From Moesziomyces globuligerus (taxonomy: Eukaryota; Basidiomycota; Ustilaginomycetes; Ustilaginales; Ustilaginaceae), in NCBI GenBank assembly GCA_030849465.1, contig JARVLF010000019.1, positions 434,001 to 498,000 on the forward strand: 64,000 nt of DNA. Reading direction: 5' to 3'. The notes beneath the pieces were generated by a model that was not told the DNA's origin, did no database searches, and worked only from the letters and a program-made list of their open reading frames with translations. A program made the translations under genes and the position numbers. Positions 43,201 through 50,050 of this stretch are shown one piece after another. The stretch's first letter is position 1, and each line of letters opens with the position of its first letter.

Positions 43201-45702
43201 AGGAACAGGCTCGGACAGCTCGCCGACCTGGAAGCGGATCGAGGCCTCGCCATACAGATTGTGAAGCATCTGGATGATCTCAGCCGGCGTATCCAGGTCT
43301 TCGAGGACGCGGTCTCTCCAGCGGTGTTCGACTCGGTCGTACGCCTTCTCCTGATCCTGCTCGAGCACCACTATCGGGCTAGAAAGCCATCCCAACTGAT
43401 TCGCCTCGGCTAGCAGCGCCAACACTGCGACGTTGCTGGACAGCGATCGGCCGGGGATGAAGCCCGTCTGGTTGGCCGGTACCATCTTGACAAGTTGGGG
43501 CGCGATGCGAGCGGCAAGCAGCGAGTGCAGAATCTTCCGATCCGTATCGAGAACACTGATGGGTCGATAGTGGGCCACATTGTCCTGCTGGTTGCCAGGC
43601 TTGGATTTGAATAGTAGCGTGCCCAGGATCGTTGGCCGCGTCGGCTGCTTGGCGTGACAAAGAGTTGTAGCGACCTTGGCAGCAAAGTCGAAGAACGCCT
43701 GGGGTGCACATTCGAAGGCCTTTAGTGGAATGCCAGCGTGACCAGGTGAGGAATCGGAGCGCATCTTCGAGACCGTTACCTGAACCTCTTCTGCAGTGAA
43801 CGGCGCACGGAGGGCCTCGGTATCCACCCATTTCCTGCGGCCGGTCAGAAGTCGCGTCGTCGCTGCAGGAATGGCCGAATCCGCCACGCCGCGCTCGGAG
43901 TAGAGCGACTTGAAGAACTGGACGACCTGAGCAGGCGAGAGCGAGGACGCCGGTTGCGACCCGGTGCGGGTTTCAGACGGCCACAGCGGTAGCTCTCGCT
44001 GAATGCGTAACACGTCCTGCCGTTCCTCAGGGAATGCCGAGAGACGAGCAATCTGATACAATCCCGTTAGGATCGCAAACTCTCTCGCCTCCTCCGCGTT
44101 CGAGATGACGAACTCATCCAGGCGGTCGCGGAGTAGCGTCACCTCGCGGCGCGAGGGAACGGACTTGAATGGTTGGGCGAGGGAGCGATTGAACAGGTGG
44201 CCTCGGATGCGAGCCACTTCTTGAAGCCAATCCAACCACGACGGTTTCTGCGCAAGCGAAGAAGCGGACAGCCAGAGCCGGCGCTGTTCGTCTGGTTGCC
44301 TAAGGACTTGCGGATCCGGGCGCCACGAGCGGTAGATCACTGCGCTGGTAAGGTCCTGCAGTGTCTCAATGTCGCTCGGCAGCGGTATGAGGACCACGAT
44401 GTGGTGATCCGAGGCTCCCGCCGGCGCGAGAGTCAGAAGCTCCTTCGCATGGTCCAGGATGCCCGCAGGCGCGAAGATGTAGTCCAGCCGTTTGAACCTG
44501 CCCGTCCGTTCGACCAAGTAGGTGCCGACGTCGGAGAAAGGATGCAAGACCGTGAACGCATCGTCGAGCGGCGACAAGCAGTTGCATAGTTCGGTCCAGC
44601 CCCTGGCCACCCAGTCCGGACCCGAGTGGATGTTGAGGTCTCCTCCAACGACGTTCTTCGACAGCAATCTGTCCAGTCCGGCTTGTACGCGGAAATCCTC
44701 CGGTGAGATCATCAGTCGAGCACGGCGTATCTTGTCGGCCGGCATGTAGATGCTGGCGAACGACCAGAGGCTCCCCGACGCTGTGCGCACCGAGATCACC
44801 GAACTGAGGTCACTATGGAACTCGTCGATAATCTCCCACGAGCGATTGGTAAGGATGATCGCCGTTGCACGACCGGAGACTGCCTGCCAAGCCTGTGGTG
44901 GAGCCAGCATCTCTGCCTCCTCCTCGTACGCAAACGAGAGCGACCTCCATTCCTGGATCAACCAGACGTCGATCCCATGTTGTGGCGTCCGTTCCCTCAG
45001 CTGGGCCACGACATGCGGCGTCACCACGTGGACGTTCCAGGTGGCGACGACTGGAGGCGGGCAGGGGTCGGCACGCTGGCGATCGTCGAGATCGAGGAGG
45101 TCTGCAAACGCCTGAGACGGTGGCGAAACTGCCAAACTGCCACGCTGCGGATCTGACGGCGATTGGGCGAGGGGTGCGACGGAAGACGAGGCTTGGACGG
45201 CGGCCGGCAGCGTAGAGAAAGCCGGGATGTCGTACGCGGCGACGCCGTCGAGCGATACTTGGTCGTCGAAGGCACCCAGCTCAGCGGGAGCTGGCGGAGA
45301 AGCTGGAGCGGCGGCGTGAGTCGATACCGTACTGGGAAAGCGAGGTTTGGACTCGGCTGGGCGAGCGAGAGACTGAGGGCCTTCTGGCTGCGGATCCAGC
45401 GCCTTGGTTTGGGCGAGCTGAGCCCGAAGCAGTTCCAGGCATCGGCGACGTTGCCCGCAAAGTACGCGAGATGCTGTTTGCCATCCTTTCTTGAGCTTGC
45501 GCAGCACCGCCCGGAAGGGAAAGCGGGTGCGCTGGTCGAAAGGGCTGACTTTTGGAAGGAGCGTTGGGCGTGAGCGAGACTGGGATGCGGTTGGACGAAG
45601 AGGCAAAGGTTCGGGCAGACTCGCTACTGGCCAGCGAGTCTGTGGAGGCGAGCATGGAGTCGTTGAAGGAGTTGCGCTGCGGCCGCGGCGCGGAACGAGC
45701 AC
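40225..45702 (-). CDS. LINE ORF2: endonuclease-reverse transcriptase with C-terminal PIP box
   Basis: Open for 1825 codons (numbering from 45702, a GTG; no ATG lies before the endonuclease). Residues about 217-460 are an APE-type endonuclease with ATWNVH, IQEW, YMPAD, GGDLNIH, LDYIF and SDHH. The RT domain (about 680-950) has FKSKPG, YRPISVLDT, GFIPGRS, motif A LEQDQEKAYDRV, motif B GFLQGAADSP and motif C YADNSYIF, where Asn887 stands in place of the usual second Asp. A zinc motif CPFCGVKHSCQHAYLEC follows, then a Cys-rich patch (CRCC...CPVC...CDCGA) and the end KQASLTSFFRRA, a canonical PIP box (Gln1815 to Phe1822). No RNase H domain was recognised. It starts inside ORF1 in the +1 frame, so translation must be by frameshift, reinitiation or a non-AUG start. 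Confidence 0.9.
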   Translation of the reverse strand: MLVPRRGRSATPSTTPCSPPQTRWPVASLPEPLPLRPTASQSRSRPTLLPKVSPFDQRTRFPFRAVLRKLKKGWQTASRVLCGQRRRCLELLRAQLAQTKALDPQPEGPQSLARPAESKPRFPSTVSTHAAAPASPPAPAELGAFDDQVSLDGVAAYDIPAFSTLPAAVQASSSVAPLAQSPSDPQRGSLAVSPPSQAFADLLDLDDRQRADPCPPPVVATWNVHVVTPHVVAQLRERTPQHGIDVWLIQEWRSLSFAYEEEAEMLAPPQAWQAVSGRATAIILTNRSWEIIDEFHSDLSSVISVRTASGSLWSFASIYMPADKIRRARLMISPEDFRVQAGLDRLLSKNVVGGDLNIHSGPDWVARGWTELCNCLSPLDDAFTVLHPFSDVGTYLVERTGRFKRLDYIFAPAGILDHAKELLTLAPAGASDHHIVVLIPLPSDIETLQDLTSAVIYRSWRPDPQVLRQPDEQRRLWLSASSLAQKPSWLDWLQEVARIRGHLFNRSLAQPFKSVPSRREVTLLRDRLDEFVISNAEEAREFAILTGLYQIARLSAFPEERQDVLRIQRELPLWPSETRTGSQPASSLSPAQVVQFFKSLYSERGVADSAIPAATTRLLTGRRKWVDTEALRAPFTAEEVQVTVSKMRSDSSPGHAGIPLKAFECAPQAFFDFAAKVATTLCHAKQPTRPTILGTLLFKSKPGNQQDNVAHYRPISVLDTDRKILHSLLAARIAPQLVKMVPANQTGFIPGRSLSSNVAVLALLAEANQLGWLSSPIVVLEQDQEKAYDRVEHRWRDRVLEDLDTPAEIIQMLHNLYGEASIRFQVGELSEPVPVRRGFLQGAADSPLWYTLVYQPMLDAYEASKTGIAIRFGDEVYRLGYMAYADNSYIFLASAEDAKAYWSARSRYDLASGARLNERESSVTVLWPPDSPSRDVPWVTEFCAHFTVRAADESFFCLGRTLRMSAAPAEDAFTSQISKKLRPGWGQMGRFLSLFGKAHLVNNRLLSQIWFVLEAVPLPNPVHSLYRQIRRRLQPLFRTTNGRRVAWRLVCVPRQLGGLGLLDPTIMVPATFAAWTLRALADHLSLGAPKLLRLSFERWLMETHRMTPALVMYFSTLGDPGVNSRNVTRLRNKLVAALERAEVTPLKDPGKGLLSRMLDGCLRFPLSFDADFDWSTLTPSEAAALPWWHSSYVIRDVWKSGSGRTVSYCITEPNTGPRAVINYKFALHYRHTAQYGLQTFADMFWLHPASTSPYGGRSARFVQHVGPPARALDIRRFKDRYPAVPAERNAGVDTNWPQIPRMWLAYMDALPPALVARLREFVQLAANDAEPVPRRQPFPLPAGSFPWRSVKIVGKPVLEAKAKDLRLFAGSRNGAITPTYAQTAAQRAARPRPRLLSHEDSDVSEASDVDDDEGGLQGPPLQNNQYASIDWSLVWPRTLECDLSGAGHDAWWLLLHGKAEVIYQLVRHPHTKCWQPRSALCPFCGVKHSCQHAYLECPRVHEVWRDCWGVLRLLITPVPDWQPPSPLEILQGFPTVEGLLPAGFKLRFRSWFALTVALLSRTFASLQRRVAAIPRARLDRKFREVPRLLMRDLLSLAAGDRAGPQRFSVEDFQSAWLVDGRLFTLVDDDLSLSTEAVESCSTADSPSAHSSGAGHSAPCGEAAASAGDDFVDEESDVVVSVRDVAMANLRAPRTQEWLDRKLHCRCCSLRRRIESNSRLCPVCWAGHFPEVPMARVFWSGQFKTNADMSCDCGASADKGKGRAVDFSSRRTRWDPPASSSAASEPTSVRSPSQSTVDSALRPTAGPSRIPASPKQASLTSFFRRA

Positions 45703-47056
45703 GAGGTGGTGGCATCAGCTCGCGGTCTCGAGTCGCCCGGGTGGCCACCTCTTCGAGAGAACCCTCCTCCCTTCCTGCGTTCTCGCCCGCCTCAGATTCG
45801 CCTGCTTCCGAATCAGAGGCATCGATGGCGGAGGAATCCGGCAAGCCATGGGGGAAGGCACGTTGAGCAGAGGTGAGAGCGGTCGCAGGTCGGGGTGGCT
45901 GAGCCTGGCGGTCGTCCGAGGCCGGTTGGGCATCGGGGAAGACGGTGCAATGTCGAGCGACATGGCCGTATTCTTTGCATCGTGCGCAGAGCACAAATGG
46001 GCAGGGTTCGCTGGCGAGATGGCGTTCCTCTAAGCATTGGTGTTTGTCGCGACACATGCGGCAGTAGTCGAAGCGGTTGCGGTACTCGAGGGTGAAGAGC
46101 TCCATGAGGTCGGTCCAGTAGATGTACCCGGGCCAGAGTTCGGCGGCGGCCGTGGCGGTGCCTTTCTCCACCCGAACGAGGGCTCGCAGCCTGTTCGCGT
46201 AGGTCCAGAAGCCGGGCATGAACTCCTCCTCGACCTCCCAGACGTCGACGATCGTAATTGGCGTGGTGGCGAAGCTCTCAAAGACGTGTTGGACACTGTC
46301 TTGCAGGTTCTTGGCGACCTCGGAGCGGGCGTGATGGGGAACGTTGACGAAGTCGACTGAGATGAATTCGGCAGGGAGAGAAGCGCCGAGGAAGTAGCCA
46401 GGTTCGAACTGCTTGCCGCCGACGGTCCAATCCTTGGTCGCCTTCTCCGCTATGGTGACGAGATTAAGCTTCGGGTCCGGATTCTCGAGGTCCACGAAGC
46501 GATGATCGCCGTAGCGACCCTCGGGAAAGCGTACGGAGATGACGGATGCACCCGGAAAGGCTTTGACAAATTGTCGCAGGATCTCGATGCGCATATCACC
46601 TTTCTCCCTCTTGACCGTGCCGAGCGGGAGGGTCAGGCGAACTACACCAGGACCGACGTTCATCCCTGCCGGATAATGCGTCTCCGAAAGCTCAGAGAAC
46701 GTGATCATCGGGTCGAATGAACCATCGTTCGCACGAGTGATCGAGTGCAGCAGGGTGCCGCGCGTTCGTGTCGCCATGATTGGAAGTCGATGGTGGCGCG
46801 AAGAAGTTGGCGATGGTGAAGGATCGACGCCAAGGCGGGGCAGGTCGAGGCCGGAGGCGCGTGGAGCGAGAGTTGGGTGGCACCGAATGAAGGCGGCGGC
46901 AGGGTGGGACAAAACTTGCCTCTCCCGTCTTGTTCTGTCTTTTGAAGAAGCGAGGAACATCGTTCCAGGCGCTCCAGAGATGAGGTCGGGGCGGCACGTT
47001 GTGGTTGGCCAAGGCCCGTAGAGGGGGCGGTCGCAGGCGGAAGAGGGATCAGACAT
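45281..47056 (-). CDS. LINE ORF1: zinc-knuckle nucleic-acid binding protein
   Basis: 591 residues from ATG 47054-47056 to TGA 45281-45283. A conserved-looking core (about 90-330; ITFSELSETHYPAG, LRQFVKAFPGASVISVRFPEG) is followed by a Cys/His region: C332-x2-C335-x3-H339 and a clean CX2CX4HX4C knuckle, CARCKEYGHVARHC (357-370). The remainder is Ser/Arg/Pro-rich and basic at the end. In LINEs of this layout ORF1 binds the element RNA and forms the RNP with ORF2. An in-frame ATG at about residue 92 (MATRTRG) could be the true start. The last 420 bases overlap the open part of ORF2 in another frame. Confidence 0.85.
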   Translation of the reverse strand: MSDPSSACDRPLYGPWPTTTCRPDLISGAPGTMFLASSKDRTRRERQVLSHPAAAFIRCHPTLAPRASGLDLPRLGVDPSPSPTSSRHHRLPIMATRTRGTLLHSITRANDGSFDPMITFSELSETHYPAGMNVGPGVVRLTLPLGTVKREKGDMRIEILRQFVKAFPGASVISVRFPEGRYGDHRFVDLENPDPKLNLVTIAEKATKDWTVGGKQFEPGYFLGASLPAEFISVDFVNVPHHARSEVAKNLQDSVQHVFESFATTPITIVDVWEVEEEFMPGFWTYANRLRALVRVEKGTATAAAELWPGYIYWTDLMELFTLEYRNRFDYCRMCRDKHQCLEERHLASEPCPFVLCARCKEYGHVARHCTVFPDAQPASDDRQAQPPRPATALTSAQRAFPHGLPDSSAIDASDSEAGESEAGENAGREEGSLEEVATRATRDRELMPPPRARSAPRPQRNSFNDSMLASTDSLASSESARTFASSSNRIPVSLTPNAPSKSQPFRPAHPLSLPGGAAQAQERMANSISRTLRATSPMPGTASGSARPNQGAGSAARRPSVSRSPSRVQTSLSQYGIDSRRRSSFSASSR

Positions 47057-47242
47057 ACTAATGCTTGGAGGACTTCGCCCTTCAAGAGAAGGGAAAGTCG
47101 GTTACGAATGTCGAAGACGAGAATGGGTGTACTGAGACAAAGATTAAGATACGAGAGCCAGAGGTGATGGTGAGATGCCGGCGGCCGAACGCGGATGTTA
47201 CGAGCGCGGCGGTGGTGAGGGCGGAGACATGGTTAGGAGGAT

Positions 47243-47667
47243 GGTCGACCGACGGTCACCTTGACCAACGTCGTGATGGTCACCGTCAACGCATTGGCGA
47301 GAACGAAGCCGAGCAGACCATTGTGAAGATCCCAGACCGATCGACTGATGCCCAACGAGAATCCGAGGATGATGAGCGCCGGGATGAGGACGGCTAGCAC
47401 CCCCAGCAGCCACGTGGGCACGCGCTCGGACGTGGCAAACGTATGCTGGATCGAGGTATCCGTGAGCGAGAACTCGCGTCGGAATCCGTGTACGCTGTTG
47501 ATGATGGCCAGAAGCCCAGCGAGGACGAGCGTGATGATCCAGTCGGGCAGATAGCTACGCAGCAGCTCGAGTCGTCGTCGTCGCGTCAGCGGCGCGTGCG
47601 ACGAACTCCATCGCAGCTGCGAGACCAGCGATTCCCGCTGCCCACTCGTTCCTGCCTGATCCGTCAT
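47243..47667 (-). pseudogene. Lipid phosphate phosphatase (PAP2), 5' half, truncated by LINE insertion
   Basis: ATG 47665-47667 opens the first 141 codons plus two bases of the phosphatase: a polar N-terminus, then three hydrophobic helices (LPDWIITLVLAGLLAIINSV; PTWLLGVLAVLIPALIILGF; GLLGFVLANALTVTITTL) and the start of motif 1, KVTVGRP. At 47242 the reading frame enters the retrotransposon and stops after a few codons (..GRPSS). Motif 1 of this family is K-x6-RP; the insertion lies in the codon for Pro142, between Lys136 and Arg143-Pro144. The missing part is at 39348-39983. Confidence 0.88.
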
Positions 47668-48074
47668 GTTGCGCAAGAAAGGATGGTGATGGTAGCAAGG
47701 CAAGCCTTCCGATGCAAATCAGCAACAGCACATCTCAGGCGTGCGATGTACTGTACGCGCTTGCCAAGCCCGAGACGTTGATGCCATGCTGCATATCGCT
47801 TCACCCCCTAGCCTCTCGGAGCGAATTTGCAATTGCCGTCTTGTCCCACCCCTTTAACCCTTTGACCCCCGCACACAGCCTCACACGACCCGTCTATTTT
47901 TGCCCCTTGTTGCCTTGTGCGTTGCCGCGCTGCACAAACCTCCTGTGCAACCAGCCCGTACTTTGGCATCCGCCCAGCCGTCCGGCGGCTAACACTGTTC
48001 TCCCGAACACCCAAAGTCATCCGCCCGTCGTTCGCAGCTGACGTTGCATTGCTACCGCATGCACGTGCGCTAAG
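47668..48074. other. Intergenic region between ATG6 and the disrupted phosphatase
   Basis: 407 bases holding the ATG6 3' UTR and the phosphatase promoter; no gene or motif recognised. Confidence 0.55.
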
Positions 48075-49646
48075 TTATGCCGGCGGGCCGACGTGCTTGC
48101 CGTTGATGCTCACCTGTCCGCCCCTTGCGTCCCTGTGCCGCTTCTCGTGTTCGAGCGTCCAGACGAGTACGCGGTTGCACGTCACGAGCACATGCCGCAG
48201 TGCGCGCGTCCACGTCTCGTCGCTGCCGAACTGCAGCCGGATGCTCGCCTCGCCGATCTTGTCCTTGTTGATGGCGTGCGGCGCCTGAAACGCTGCATCC
48301 TCCCTGCCCGCATGCTCGACCACCTGCTTCAGACACGCCAGGAAGCCCGTCTGCGCATGGTCGAAGCGCCTGCTCTGCAGCAGCCGATTGAGCTGCCAGT
48401 CGGACGAGCCGTACAGCTCGTACACCGCCTTCTCGCCCTCCTCCCCCTCCTCTGTCGCCTCGCCGGGCGCGATCATGCTCGACGCCGTCGACGACGCCGA
48501 GAACCGCTGAGCGTGCGTATCTTCGTACCGATAGACCACGCTGAACGAGCCCTTGGGAACCAGCCGATACCCTCGAAACCCGACGCCCAGCTTGCGCGCG
48601 ACGACGTCCAGCAGCAGCGCCGTCTGGCCCCACGCGGCGTTGATCTCGTTCCACTCGACCGCCTGCCCGGGCAACCGGCCCAGCCTGAGTCCGTTGATCG
48701 TCGCGATCCCGCCCGCATGCCCGATGCAGAACGCGTCCGTATACACGTTGGTCGCGCGCAGCCGCGTCAGCAGCTGCCGGTCGTGTGCGATCGCCATGGC
48801 CAACGATCTCTTTTCCTCTTCGAGCTTCGAGAGTGTGAGCGTGTGCGACGAGTACTGCGACCAAAACCGCTCCTCCTCGGCCTCGAGCGCTCGCTCCTCC
48901 TTCCGGATCGCCTCGAGCTCCGCCTCCACCTGCAACCTCGCCGCCTCGGCCTCGTCGAGCTCCGCCAACGCCGCCGCCTCGTCTTCGGCCAGCTGCGCGA
49001 TTTCCCGCTGCAGAGCCTCGCACTCTTGGCGGTTCTCGTCCTCGAGCGCAGTCAGCGCATCGGCACCGCTAGCTCCCGTCTCGGCAGACGACGAGACCGA
49101 GCTGCGCCGCTGCAGCTTTGCCGGCAGCATCTGGTAGCGGCGCAGCTCGGCCTCGAAGGCGAGGTACGAGCCGCGCTGCGAACGCAGCTCGGCCATCTGC
49201 GTGTCCATGATGTCGAGCAGCGTGTCCGTGCACGCCTTGCACAGCGGATGGTCGATCGCCGTCGTGCCTGCCGCCGCTCCGCGCGAGCCCGTCGCCCTCG
49301 TCGACGCAGTGTTGTCGGGATCGGAGGCCGCGAAGGGAGGATGGGAGAGCAGATCGAAGAGCGCGGACGAGGCAGCCAGCCGTGCAGACAGCGAGTTGGC
49401 ATCGGCCGTGGTCTCGTCGACACCGTCGGCTTTGGAAGCCTCGGATGGAGTTGCGGGCTTGGCCTTGTCCGGCATCGAGACGGTTCGGGACGTCGAGCCC
49501 GGCCGCGCGGGCTGCCGCGCGGGCTGCCGCGCGGCGATGAAAGAGTCCTGCACCAGGTCATACGCCGACTGGTTGAGATCGAGCTCAGAGCCGACGGTAG
49601 GATGTAGCAGCAGCGGCTGCCTGCATCGCTGACAGCTCCACGACAT
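48075..49646 (-). CDS. ATG6: Autophagy protein Atg6/Vps30 (Beclin 1)
   Basis: 523 residues from ATG 49644-49646. The N-terminus has the family's CxxC pair (SCQRCRQPLLL and later LCKACTDTLLDIMD). Residues about 195-275 form a charged coiled coil (EDENRQECEALQREIAQLAE...). The C-terminal BARA domain begins at NVYTDAFCIGHAGGIATING and includes GRLPGQAVEWNEINAAWGQTALLL. Atg6 is a core subunit of the class III PI 3-kinase complexes I and II (with Vps34, Vps15 and Atg14 or Vps38), needed for autophagosome formation and vacuolar sorting. Length agrees with fungal homologues (about 450-560). No intron is required. Confidence 0.95.
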   Translation of the reverse strand: MSWSCQRCRQPLLLHPTVGSELDLNQSAYDLVQDSFIAARQPARQPARPGSTSRTVSMPDKAKPATPSEASKADGVDETTADANSLSARLAASSALFDLLSHPPFAASDPDNTASTRATGSRGAAAGTTAIDHPLCKACTDTLLDIMDTQMAELRSQRGSYLAFEAELRRYQMLPAKLQRRSSVSSSAETGASGADALTALEDENRQECEALQREIAQLAEDEAAALAELDEAEAARLQVEAELEAIRKEERALEAEEERFWSQYSSHTLTLSKLEEEKRSLAMAIAHDRQLLTRLRATNVYTDAFCIGHAGGIATINGLRLGRLPGQAVEWNEINAAWGQTALLLDVVARKLGVGFRGYRLVPKGSFSVVYRYEDTHAQRFSASSTASSMIAPGEATEEGEEGEKAVYELYGSSDWQLNRLLQSRRFDHAQTGFLACLKQVVEHAGREDAAFQAPHAINKDKIGEASIRLQFGSDETWTRALRHVLVTCNRVLVWTLEHEKRHRDARGGQVSINGKHVGPPA

Positions 49647-50050
49647 GATGTCGTCCGTCGAGCTTCTTCAGAACGCCGTGAGCCAGAATCGGCTCAAAGA
49701 GAATGTTCGAGTGACGATCGGATACGTGCTTCAGCCCTCCATAGCGTTATCACGTAGGTGCACGTGCTGCTGATGGCGACGGTATGCAGGTGCGTGATGA
49801 TGTGTGGCGGTGGTGGTGGTTGAGGGACAGAGTGGCATTTGGGCCAGGGTCCAACTGTTACTCGCAGCTGCGCACTGACGCGCCGCCGCGCACGTTGGGT
49901 GATTGGCCTCCACCTGTTCGCCGCCTCACTCCCGCCTGGCCTTTGCATGCTCACCCCTACATACCCGCCTCTCATGCACATTCGCAGACACAGGAGGACG
50001 TCTCTTCGTTCACCACGCATAGACTAGCGATTCAGCGCTCAAAGTGAAAG
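49647..50050. other. Intergenic region upstream of ATG6
   Basis: 404 bases between the ATG6 start and the stop of the GLTSCR-domain gene. It contains no recognisable feature besides short GTGGTG runs near 49805-49830. Confidence 0.55.

Larger units (their letters stand above)
39984..47242 (-). mobile_element. Full-length non-LTR (LINE-type) retrotransposon
   Basis: About 7.26 kb in minus orientation: 5' leader 47057-47242, ORF1 45281-47056 (zinc-knuckle protein), ORF2 40225-45702 (endonuclease-reverse transcriptase), 3' UTR 39996-40224 and a 12-base poly-A (39984-39995). It has no terminal repeats. The host gene on both sides fixes the limits: left flank ends GGTCGACC (47243-47250) and right flank starts CCAAGACCCG, so at most an ACC/CC target duplication is visible. 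Both ORFs are free of stops and frameshifts, so the copy looks young. Two-ORF layout with C-terminal CX2CX7HX4C points to the L1/Tad1 side of LINEs; the clade was not resolved. Confidence 0.9.

Noticed and set aside
40225..45702. RNase H domain in LINE ORF2
   Set aside because: I looked for the D-E-D-D pattern downstream of the RT and found none; the region after the RT is a linker, a zinc motif and a disordered tail.
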